A stretch of DNA of 64,000 nucleotides from the NCBI GenBank assembly GCA_000611775.1, contig KK106982.1, forward strand, positions 6,318,495-6,382,494. Direction: 5' to 3'. Position numbers and translations under genes: made by a program. This DNA is from Umbilicaria muhlenbergii (lineage: Eukaryota > Ascomycota > Lecanoromycetes > Umbilicariales > Umbilicariaceae). Position 1 is the stretch's first letter. The number at the start of each line of letters is the position of its first letter. Of the stretch, positions 36,960 through 48,060 are shown in pieces. The notes under the pieces are model-generated. The model searched no databases. It saw nothing but the letters and a program-made list of their open reading frames with translations, and had not been told where the DNA came from.

Positions 36960-38770
36960 ACAGTCTCATCAGAACATCAGCGGTGCGGAACCTACCTGCT
37001 CATGAAGCAAGCCATAATGGAAATGGAATCAGCGGTCTCATCAGAACACCAGCAGTGAGGAACCTACCTGCTCATGAAGCAAGCCGTAATGGAAATGAAA
37101 TTGATGGTACCACTGGAACACCAGCAGTGAGGAATCTATTCAGTACAACAGGAGCTACAACAAAAGAATGTCATACCTGCCGCAATGAATACTACCGGTA
37201 CGATGAATACTGAAGACGGCGGTCCCATCGGAACATCAGCGATGCGGAATGCAAGCCGTAATGAAAATGAAATCGACGGTACCACTGAGACACCAGCAGT
37301 GAGGAATCTACCGGTATGATGAATACTGAAGATGGCGGTCTTATCAGAACACCAGCGGTGAGGAACCTACCTGCTCATGAAGCAAGCCGTAATGGAAATG
37401 AAATCAATGGTATCACTGGAACACCAGCAGTGTGATGAATATACCAGTATGATGCATACTGAAGCTGGTGGTACAACTGAAACACCAGCAGTCCGTGACC
37501 TATATGCTCAAGAAGCAAGCCGTGATGAATATATCAATATGATGCATACTGAAGCTGGTAGTATGACTGAAACACCAGCAGTCCATGACCTATATGCTCA
37601 AGAAGCAAGCCGTGATGAATATATCAATATGATGCATACTGAAGCTGATGGTATGACTGAAACACCAGCAGTCCGTGACCTATATGCTCAAGAAGCAAGC
37701 CGTGACTGAATAAGAAAAGTGCAGAACCTGAGTAGCACTCAATCAAGGATAGCACAGCAGACACTGTAGTTATGAACAGCAGTGCAAGCTGCATTCTTAT
37801 TAACCTTCAAATTGAGGATAGCGCTCTTCTGCTGACACTGTTGAAGCGCTTCAACTCATGTCTACTCACTCACCTCTAGGTGAGGAGATAACAGCTTATA
37901 CAAGAATGTCTATCAAACAACTTGAACATATGAGTCATACTGAACAGTTGAAAGACGGTTTGATATGATGAGTATAACAGGGATTAGCTACCCCTCTCAA
38001 GGATAAAAACAACTTGGCCGGGTCTGAGATGACAAACATGGATATGATGCAGTGATCTCATCAGAACAACAGTGATGTGGTATCTACATGCTCTAAAAGC
38101 AAGCCGTGATGAATATATCAGTATGATGCATACTGAAGCCGGCAGTATGACTGAAACACCAGCAGTCAGTGCCTACATGCTCAAGAAGCAAGTTATGACG
38201 AATATACCAGTATGATGCATACTGAAGCCGGCGGTATGACTAAAACACCAGCAGTCCATGGCCTACATGCTTGAGAAGCAAGCCGTGATGAACATATGAG
38301 TACAACAAACATACCAGTGATGAACATACCAGTACGACGAATACTGAAGCTGGTGATGCAGCTGAAACACCAGCAGTCAGTGCCTACATGCTCAAGAAGC
38401 AAGCCGTGACGAATATACCAGTATGATGCATACTGAAGCCGGCGGTACAACTGAAACACCAGCAGTCCGTGACCTACATGCTTGAGAAGCAAGCCGTGAC
38501 GAACATACCAGTATGATGAACATACCAGTACGACGAACATACCAGTATGATGAACATACCAGTACGACGAACATACCAGTATGACGAATATACCAGTACG
38601 ACGAAATGAAGCCGGCGGCACGGCTGAAATACCAGCAGTCCGTGGCCTACATGCTCAAGAAGCAAGCCGTGATGAATATATACCAGTACAATGAATACTG
38701 AAGCCGGCGGTACAACAGGAACACCAGCAGTCCGGGATCTAAGTCATGACGGATATACCAGTACAATGAA
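36960..38770 (+). repeat. Expanded 90-bp tandem repeat array of an A/B-family copy
   Basis: Many diverged and rearranged units of the A/B linker motif, with a clean 90-bp period around 37430-37710. A non-repeat block at about 37710-38040 matches the stretch after the repeats in element A (about 4450-4800). A second set of units follows at 38080-38770. In element A the same place holds only two units. It belongs to the retroelement copy into which D inserted. CpG sites are more frequent here than in A or B. Confidence 0.8.
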
Positions 38771-39210
38771 CATACATGGGTATGACAAAAGTATGACAAT
38801 TACTACGACATTTTGTCGTACTAAACAAAAATGAAAGGGGAGTAGGAAAGGCAGACTTACAGTGTGCTGTCACCCCTCCTGCCACCAGAGACACGCGCGT
38901 GCAGGACATTGAACAGGTTGAATAATTTGAACATTTTGAACAGTCTGAACAGTTCAAACATGATCTAGTTAGTGTCATAAGGACACTCTTTCCTGGTTTT
39001 CCTCAAGGGGTTTTACAGGTTTTATTGAGGCCTTATAAGGTATCTACAGCAAGGGTCAAGAGTGATTCATCAAACATGCTGAACAATCTGAATGATTCAA
39101 ACAGCTTGATTATTAACTGTTTTGCTGACTTGTTGAGATTAAAATGTTAATGTCATCATGTTTTATGCTTCTGATGTAGCTGTTCAACTGAAGGTGAAGA
39201 GTGATCAGTA
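38771..39210. mobile_element. Rearranged A/B-family fragments
   Basis: 38800-38905 matches the segment of element A around 7080-7190. 39120-39210 matches the 5' internal end of element B beside its LTR. Between them are short direct repeats of a TGAACA-rich motif. Orientation changes inside this block show that it is a composite of fragments. Confidence 0.6.
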
Positions 39211-39494
39211 TGTAAAAAGCTGATCTATGATGAAGGATCATAAAGATGTTGAATAAAGTATTATAAATAATATAATCATGATAGAGTCAATGTAGTAATT
39301 ATACATCTTTTATTAAGTGAGAAAAAACTGATCACTGAGAAAGCAGATTTTTAAACCTCTTTATGAAGAGTTTTCACTTGATGTCAAGGTGTTAAGCGCT
39401 GAGTCATCATATTTAAGTGATAATGCCATAATGTTATATTATAATGTTGTATTATAGTGTTATACTGTCATACTATTATATGATGGCCCTGACA
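39211..39494 (-). repeat. A/B-family LTR, - orientation
   Basis: 284 bp, beginning TGTAAAAAG and ending CCCTGACA on the + strand. It aligns with the element B LTRs throughout. The neighbouring internal sequence at 39120-39210 shows that it is the 5' LTR of a fragmentary copy rather than a solo LTR. Confidence 0.8.
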
Positions 39495-39570
39495 CATTTA
39501 TATCATATGAAAATTGAGTTTAGAAAGCACTTAACTCAAAGTGTTTATATTGTTCACTTGCATGATAAGT

Positions 39571-39711
39571 TGTAACGACGTGTTCCGTTTTTTAGATTGT
39601 AAGAAGGTTGAATTCTTCTAGTGGCGTAGAAGCCTGCTAAATATGATCTAAACTACGCTAGTTCTAGCTAAGCCATAGTACGACCATAGAAATCATGGTA
39701 CGACCGTAACA
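39571..39711. mobile_element. 141-bp solo LTR-like element
   Basis: It starts TGTAACGACG, ends CGACCGTAACA, and is flanked by the 5-bp duplication TAAGT (39566-39570 and 39712-39716). TG...CA ends plus a 5-bp duplication fit a solo LTR of a small family. No internal part or partner is in the window. It has intact CpG sites, so it is probably younger than the fossils to its left. Confidence 0.65.
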
Positions 39712-40833
39712 TAAGTTTTTTAATTGCCTAATCAGGTTGAAGGTTTGTCAGTGAGGGCTAAGGCAGAGTAAGGTAGTACAGCAAAGCAACTGACAACAGG
39801 TGATAATTATGCACTGACTGAGCTCATAACCTGTTGTAATGAATAATATAAAGATCAAATAAATGTATTGTATCTACTTAAATATCACTCAAATTGATAT
39901 AAAATGAACGTATATAAGCAAGCAGTCTTTATAGAAATCAGGGCTTATTAAATAACTCCTTCATATCAGCTTTCTCGGTGCTCACCTAAATTGACCGAGC
40001 GCCTATAGTCAGGCTGAGCGCATGTAGGGCATAATGCCTGCTATGTTATGACATGAGCTCTGGCTATGCTTGAGTGTTAGACTAGGATGCTAGACTAAAT
40101 CAGGACTAGCGTGTCTGAGCATCTTGATACTTATGTCGCGGCTGCACTCACAAGACTGCTTCCTTCTTTGTACTTTTCTAGGTTCAAATAGCTCACCTTT
40201 TGCAACGGTTCCAGGCCTGCTTATGAAGTGAAATAGCTAGCCGTAACATGCTACGGGCATATATTGGCTGCTGCAGGGCGGGGCGGACGAACGATTTTCC
40301 GCATGCAACAACGGGCAGTCAAACCCCCACAGTCACACCTAAGCCAACTTCAGGTAGTTGGCGCCACAATGCCTAGGGTGAGCCAGCCCGCCTCCATGCT
40401 AACTTACTAGCTGAAAGCTAGACTTTCACTGAGGAGCTGACACTGCTGAAAATTCAACTGCATTTGAGGCATTTGGGAAAGGGTTTGAGAAGGCTTTTGA
40501 GAAGGTGGAAATTCATGCTGTTTTGTGCTTTTTAGAGTTGAACATATTTGAGGACGTTATATGCGGACCAAATGAACATGCTTATAACATAGAAGATAAC
40601 TCACTCATGTCATTGTCACTACTGCTGAACACTCACCTCCCTCAGTAAGCCTGTCTGTACGGGCTCATAAGCAGCAAAATAATTCAGAATTCTCAGAAGC
40701 TGAATAAATAGATAACTTCACAGAGTAACTTCACAGAGTACTTTCGTACAACAGCCAGAGATATCACAAAACTTTCAGCTGCAGTAGTGTTAAAGATCTG
40801 AACTACCTTACATTACTTTTTTAGTCTGCCAGG
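39712..40833. other. Boundary spacer between transposon block and host genes
   Basis: No gene recognised. The composition shifts here from AT-rich, CpG-poor to balanced. A short hairpin-capable inverted repeat (CAACAGGT...ACCTGTTG, 39794-39837) is visible. The part from about 40250 holds CpG-containing unique sequence. It includes the 3' flank of the dehydratase gene. Confidence 0.5.
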
Positions 40834-42031
<1,198 letters not shown>

Positions 42032-42781
42032 CTTGAATCCCGTCTGGGTTGACGGTAAAATGAGAGCGAAAATAGTCGAAGCAAAGAAGAAAGGAACGAA
42101 GGGCTCAGGGTTAGTCACAACCTAACCTAGAGACTGAGAGAAAAAGGTGATCCTAGTGAACGAGGCGAACGCTTCCCAAAGAAGAAGCGTCGTGAGTGGT
42201 GTGTATTAAATCGCGCACGGTATTGTAAAAGTGGTCCAACAGTCACGACTCACCAGGGTTATCTTATGCAATCTTACCGCCAGTTGCGTTGAAGATGCAC
42301 GTCTCGTCTTGACTGTCAGCTGGCATCCGCATATCGGGGTAGGCACACGGTAGGCTCCGAACATCTAGGATTCTGACCAGTTGCACGAAGCTCATAGCAG
42401 GGCCCTAATTCACCGATTGATTACTTCTCCAATCAATCATTGTGAGCTCGCGTTCTGGGCTAGCGTTCGGAACTCTTCTGCCGTGTTCCAGTGCGACCAC
42501 ACTTATTATTAGCCCAAGGGAAGATGCGCTGATGTAGGCAGACGTATATCTCGTCCACCAGCCCTGCAGAGCTATCCACCCAGCCTTGCGTAAGCTGCAT
42601 CAATTTCGAGCAGGACGACTTATACCAATAAACCATATGCTGACAATGCTGTGTCTTATCTGTGCTGAGCATGCGCATCGAGCCTGCCCGTCCGTCAGCC
42701 CGCTCTGATATATCTCACCTTTCTCTATGTGAATATTTTGTTTTGGCGCTTAACCCCAGAATTCTTGGGTAGCTTGTCATC
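42032..42781. other. Divergent intergenic region
   Basis: 750 bp between the divergently transcribed dehydratase and membrane-protein genes, so it probably holds both promoters. No recognisable ORF or clear TATA box was seen. Confidence 0.4.
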
Positions 42782-44128
42782 ATGTCCCGTGTGACCATTA
42801 CCAATGACAATCTAGCTCCCCTCGTGGAGATATTTATCTGGCTCTGTCTCGTGATTTCGGCTCTTACAGTTATCGTTCGAGTTGTCACAAAGATAAAAGT
42901 GGTTCGAAAGATTGGACTCGACGACCATCTCATAGCCATCAGCCTGGTATGTTGTGCTTTCAATAGCTTCGGCTGACCTGTACTATAGCTAACAGTTAAA
43001 GTTATTCGCCACGGCCCAATCTATCACCCTCTCAGTCGCAACGGCTAATGGCCTTGGACGCCCTCTAGCTTCGCTCGATGACTCGCAAAGATCATCCCAG
43101 TTTAAAGTAAGTCACAACATGGACAAAAGGGCAAGAACTGACCGATTCAAGGCGAGCTACGCGGCCACGTTTCTGTTCATTGCAAGTACTTGTTTTGCAA
43201 AGCTGTCAATCGTGGCTTTTCTTCGCGCCCTCACGCCCGTAGCGAGTCATCGAAAGTTTGGGACGAGTTTGGGGACAATTATCATATTGTGGGCCACTAC
43301 GACCATACTCACCCATGCGTTCCAATGCAAGCTATCAAGAGTTTGGGACTATCTGGGCAATACGTGCTTCAACCGTGTAGGTGATATGGAAAACATCAAT
43401 ATTCAATGGCAAGCACTTACTCGTATGATAGCTTGCTTGGGCCAACTACGTCGCAACTGTAAACGTCCTTACAGATCTCGGGCTTACAGTCCTACCGGTA
43501 ATCATTGTCATGTCTCTGAAAATTGCGATGAACAAGAAAGTTGCAGTCCTAGTGGCATTCATGAGTCGGCTTAGGTATCTTCTGACGTTACCATCCCGCC
43601 CTATCCACCGAGCTTACTTCTGGTAGTGTTATAGCCGCCGTGATCTGCCAGTTGGTCTTCCTCAACAAGATTGGACCTTCGGGCGACCCATCCCTAGACA
43701 TTTGGCCGATTGCACTGTGCACGCAGCTCGCGCAGTGCTTGGGCATTGTAGCTACGTGTGCAATCTATTTGAAGCCATTTCTCGATAGCCTGGAATCTGG
43801 ATTCATACAGGTTGCCGACCTACGTCGACAACAGTCTGAGGGTTACGGTTATTTACACAAAGGCTCGGATCTTCTCAGCACGCTCTCGAGTCTAAAAGGC
43901 AAAGTATCCAGGGGACACTCGATCCCCCAGAGCGTTCAGCTACAAGAAAGGCGGCATGTCAGTAATGGGGAAGCTCCAAACCAGAATGAGACCTTTATAA
44001 GCTCCGCCGAGCAGGCAGAGCCTCGTGACTGGGATGCAAGCAGCCGGTCGCAGATTTTGCAGACGCGTACTTGGGCTGTGCATGAGTCTGATAATAGGGG
44101 TCGTCGGAGCACCGAGATAGACAGCTAA
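42782..44128 (+). CDS. Rhodopsin-domain (PTH11-like/SAT4-type) integral membrane protein
   Basis: Five exons (42782-42946, 42996-43106, 43152-43376, 43432-43574, 43627-44128) joined by four 45-55 bp GT-AG introns give 381 aa. The pattern is that of the fungal seven-helix rhodopsin-domain family: LDDHLIAISL near the second helix, SIVAFLRAL in the third, ANYVATVNVLTDLGLTVLP in a middle helix, and YLKPFLDSLESGFIQ closing the last helix, followed by a ~100-residue hydrophilic Ser/Gln-rich cytoplasmic tail. Members are plasma-membrane proteins, mostly of unknown ligand; some (Pth11) sense surfaces, others lie in metabolite clusters. Exon 5 could begin at 43635 instead, but only 43627 keeps the frame. 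It lies between the dehydratase and the permease. Substrate or ligand cannot be inferred. Confidence 0.82.
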
Positions 44129-44738
44129 GGAGAGCTCGTACTAAGAGTGCAAGCCCGGGGTGAAAATTGCTGGGGTAAATTTACATCAACTTGCCGCAGA
44201 GATCTGTCTTAGGGTTGAGGTTTCGAACTTAAGGAGTGGGCTTGTCTTATAGTATTACTATCGCGTTTATATTAGTTATCGTCTCTTCATAGTATTTTAA
44301 GCTGCTCCATGGGTTCTCGCTTGGGTCCGGTATTGCAGCGTTACACCCGACAATGCCGGACAATGTGAGCAGTGATTCGCTTTCTCGGACTTGCCGCGTA
44401 CATGCATATATGCATCAGTGTGGGAATGCTTCTCACAGATACGCGGCACAACCCCTCAATGATTGAGCACACCACTCGCTCGATTGTATGCATCATATCC
44501 AAGGGCTTCACTGGCTGTAATGAAGCGACGCAGCTTCCATCCCTTGCTCCCCTTCGCAAGACCATATCTGCTCTCAACTACCGGCTACTCCTAGCTCCGA
44601 ATCTACGCATCCTTCCTTAACCCCTTGTACCTCCCTATGATCCACTCGTGAAAAGGGATTCTTCTTCCACTCCTTCTCTGCCCTTTAACGTACTCTACTC
44701 ATTCCACGCCATCTCGATCATTTCATTAACACCACATC
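44129..44738. other. Intergenic region, permease promoter
   Basis: No gene seen. The last ~90 bp before the permease start are pyrimidine-rich (CT-rich), as is common for core promoters of filamentous fungi. Confidence 0.4.
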
Positions 44739-46644
44739 ATGGGGAATCCTGCGAACATTTCGGAGACTGGCCCCACGTCCACAGGCCAAGAAATGGAGCT
44801 GGGCCCAGTTCCAGCCAAGCAGGCTGACGACAAGGACATGGTCCGCTTGGGGAAAAAACCCGTGCTCAAGGTGCTCTACACCCAAACTTGCACTGACTTT
44901 GTTCTGATAACTCCGATAGCGGAATTTTGGCTTCATGTCCATCTTGGGCTTCAGCTGTACTGTCCTTATCACTTGGGAAGGTTTCTTGATGTATGTAAGG
45001 CACTGCAATTTTCTATGACGTCTATACTGACCGGATACAGTGTCTTTGCCTCTGGCTTCCACAAGTGTGCATGTCGAATCTTTATAATCCCATGCGGATG
45101 CTGAACGAATCTGCAGTGGCGGCCCTGCGGGGATTGTCTATGGCTATATCTTGGTCTGGATCGGGACACTGTCAACCTTTGCCACACTCTCCGAATTGAC
45201 ATCGATGTACATATTATCCACTTGTCCTCAAGGCTCGCACTCGCTCACAACCTATTAGGGCACCAACCTCAGGGGGCCAGTATCACTGGGTGTCTATGCT
45301 TTCTCCACCAAAATACCAGAAGTTCTTGAGCTATATCACGGGTTAGAGTTCCTTCAGCATTACATCATGCAAACCACGCCGTTCATTAACTTCATTTTGC
45401 CCAGAGCAATTACTGACTGATTCCCTGTTCTAGGTTGGCTTACTGTCTCAGGCTGGCAAGCTTTCGTCGCATCCGATGGATATCTGAACGGCTTAATGAC
45501 ACAGGGGTTAATCGTTCTGTCGGACCCCAGTTATAACTTCAAAGCCTGGCACGGCGTTATGCTCTACTGGGCCATCATACTAGTTTCTGTGGTCATTAAT
45601 ACTGTTGTCAGCAGCTGGCTTCCCAAGTTCGAAGGACTGATATTGATCCTCCATATCATCGGTTTTTTTGCAATTATGATTCCTCTGATAATCCTGGGCC
45701 CTCACGCAGAGGCCTCAGAGGTTTTCGGAACCTTTGTTAATGGCGGGAACTGGCCAACCAACGGACTCTCATTCTTTGTGGGGCTGCTAGGAAATGTATT
45801 TGCCTTCTTTGGTGCCGACGCAGCCATCCATATGTCCGAAGAGATCCAGGGTGCGGCTCTTGTCGTGCCTCGATCGATTATGATGAGTATTGTCTTAAAC
45901 GGCGCCATGGGATTCGGAATGGCGATTGCGCTTCTCTTCTGCATCGGAGATATCGACGCGGCCCTCAATACCCCAACTGGGTATCCTTTTATCGAGATCT
46001 TTTATCAGGCAGTCCAGTCGAGGACTGGAGCTGCGCTGATGACGGCGCTTATTGTTACGCTGTCTATTTGCGCTACCATTGGTACCATGGCATCAGCTTC
46101 TCGACAGCTTTGGTCCTTCTCACGGGACAGAGGTGTGCCAGGATGGCGTTATCTTCAGCGCGTGAATTCAAGAACGGCAGTACCAGTGGCTGCGGTCGCT
46201 GTCACGACTGTAATTTCCTGCCTTCTGGCGCTGATAATCCTCGGCTCATCAACGGTGTTCAACGACATCGTTTCCTTATCCGTTGTCGGACTCTTTGGCT
46301 CATATTCTATTGCGGCGATCCTGTTCCTCTGGCGCCGTTGCAGGGGCGACATTAACCCTTATGGGACTCACACGGATACATTAATAAACGTCCCCGGTGC
46401 ACCGCTCGAATGGGGACCATGGCGTGTGCCAGGTTTGTTCGGCATTATCAACAATATCTTCACAGTTGCGTACTTGGCGGTAATTTTCTTTTTTAGCTTT
46501 TGGCCACCTGCTACTCCGGTAACGCCATCGACGATGAATTATGGTGTCCTAATGCTGGGCGCTGCCCTGCTATTTAGTGTTGTATACTATTTCACTTGGG
46601 CGAGAAAAGGGTATACGGGACCTGTTGTCGAAATCCATAGTTAA
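44739..46644 (+). CDS. APC-family amino acid/GABA permease
   Basis: Six exons (44739-44870, 44920-44990, 45041-45064, 45117-45206, 45259-45341, 45434-46644) with GT-AG introns of 49-92 bp give 536 aa in one continuous frame. Diagnostic blocks of the fungal GABA/choline-type subfamily appear in order: RNFGFMSILGFSCTVLITWEG (helix 1), GGPAGIVYGYILVWIGTLSTFATLSEL (helix 2), APTSGGQYHWVSML, ITGWLTVSGWQAF, then helices to a WAR-containing C-terminus. About 12 membrane segments are expected, with short cytosolic tails. The product imports amino acids or related amines by H+ symport across the plasma membrane. Yeast Uga4 of this subfamily carries both GABA and 5-aminolevulinate, which matters because the dehydratase using that compound is 2.7 kb away. 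Exon 3 is only 24 bp; its splice sites are inferred from the protein pattern. Confidence 0.88.
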
Positions 46645-47587
46645 TAGGAACCGGTCTGGCATTGGGCATTGCTGAAAGGGGGGCCAATTTCAGACACATT
46701 GTTTCAATATGAATTCCCATAGTAAATTCTGACTCCTCATCATTGTGATCTGCATGACATTTTATGACAATCGCAACGTCCAAGTACATATGAGAGTAGA
46801 TATAAATACACATCACAATGTTATATATTTAAATATGACTTTAAAACTGGTTGTGATGTTTACTATTATTTACACAGATTAATCTTTCTCTTACACAAAA
46901 GTGTTATTGCTATAGAAAGGGTTTTAAATGACTGATTTGATAGTTATAATCTGTTATAGTCAGGGCTTCCTGTAAGGAGGTGAGGATTGTCAAGGCTGAG
47001 CAATGAATGACCAATAAAGTGTCAGCAGAGATGCAGACAGCAAGCACAGGAGTGATCATACACGGCGGAAGTAAGCTCAGGCAAGTTGTTTTGCTTATGA
47101 GTAGTGTGATGATTGGGCCGGCTGATACATTGAGCACATTTCATTTCATTGGATTCCACCTTATGTTGTCACACCTTGTTTATCTAAATACGGAGTCTGT
47201 CAAAATGATAAGCACTAAGGTCCGTTATACCTCGAGGCAGATAGACGTCGCAACCCTGCAGACCGTAGTTCCATTGTTGAGGAATCATAGAATATGATTA
47301 GAGGATTCTGCAGGGTCCAGTCTGCTTTCCGGCCGCAACGTATGCGAGTAATATATTACATTGCCACGTGCTTGCTTAGGGTAAGTGCCCGTGGGGTCAC
47401 CGTTCAAAGCGACAGGCGCGCATGCCCCGGAACACACACCACTGCGAACATCTTCATGTGAAATCCCTCCAATCACGCATTGCAGTGATCAAAGCGCGCA
47501 GTGGCATCCCACACAGCAGTGAGGCGGAGCGCGCCCGGCAATAGGGCTCTGCGGCAGGGCTCTGCAGCAGGGCCGTGCGATTTTCTG
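46645..47587. other. Spacer, no gene recognised
   Basis: About 0.9 kb. The stretch 46820-47290 is AT-rich and rather CpG-poor and might be an old repeat remnant, but no family is recognisable. From 47480 it becomes GC-rich. Short ORFs here have no recognisable content. Confidence 0.35.
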
Positions 47588-47595
47588 CTTCTCTG

Positions 47596-47865
47596 CAGTG
47601 TTCCGAAACAACCACCCCCACCCCCTCCAAGGGTCTCGGTGGGGGGTGGGTGGTTTGGGGGCCCCCCGGGTGACCCACAGCGCTAGTACAGATAAGGTAA
47701 GGTGCTCAAGGTGATGAGGGGCGCACCTTGCGCGGACTAGTACAAATATGGTAAGGTGTTCAAGGGGGGGGATGGGGAGTGCCTAGGGTTTGCTTCTCCC
47801 CTTTTGGCGGGGGCCCTCGGAGTAACCCCCGAAAAAGCTTGCGGGGGGCGGGGTTCGGAACACTG
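47596..47865. mobile_element. hAT-type MITE
   Basis: 270 bp with perfect 12-bp terminal inverted repeats CAGTGTTCCGAA, continued imperfectly by C-rich/G-rich arms. It is flanked by the 8-bp duplication CTTCTCTG (47588-47595 and 47866-47873). An 8-bp duplication with CAGTG ends is the signature of hAT elements. It has no coding capacity, so transposition would depend on a transposase elsewhere. The interior has two copies of a ~45-bp motif containing ACTAGTACARATA. The duplication is intact, so the insertion is fairly recent. Confidence 0.88.
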
Positions 47866-48060
47866 CTTCTCTGTTTGTCTCTCTGTTTGTCTCTCCTTCA
47901 GCACCTCTCTCTCTGCCGCTCTCACCGTCCACCGTCTCAGCACACCAGACGTACAGGGAACGCTTCCAAGCACATCGTACTCCCCAAAAGCTACAGCATG
48001 CTCGCGTAGGCCTGTCATACCTCAGATTGGACTCATCCCGTCACCATCTGCCTGCCAATC

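Noticed and set aside
36983-38665. Regularly spaced repeats as a CRISPR array, and ORFs up to 142 codons in it
   Set aside because: Units are contiguous tandem repeats with no unique spacers, in a fungal retroelement; the open frames follow from the 90-bp period.
1-39500. Individual 60-100 codon ORFs in the AT-rich block as host genes
   Set aside because: All that can be interpreted fall inside Gypsy parts or their repeats; none has independent gene structure.
39571-40248. A longer LTR-like element starting at the same base and ending CCGTAACA at 40248
   Set aside because: No matching flanking duplication there, whereas ending at 39711 gives a perfect TAAGT duplication.
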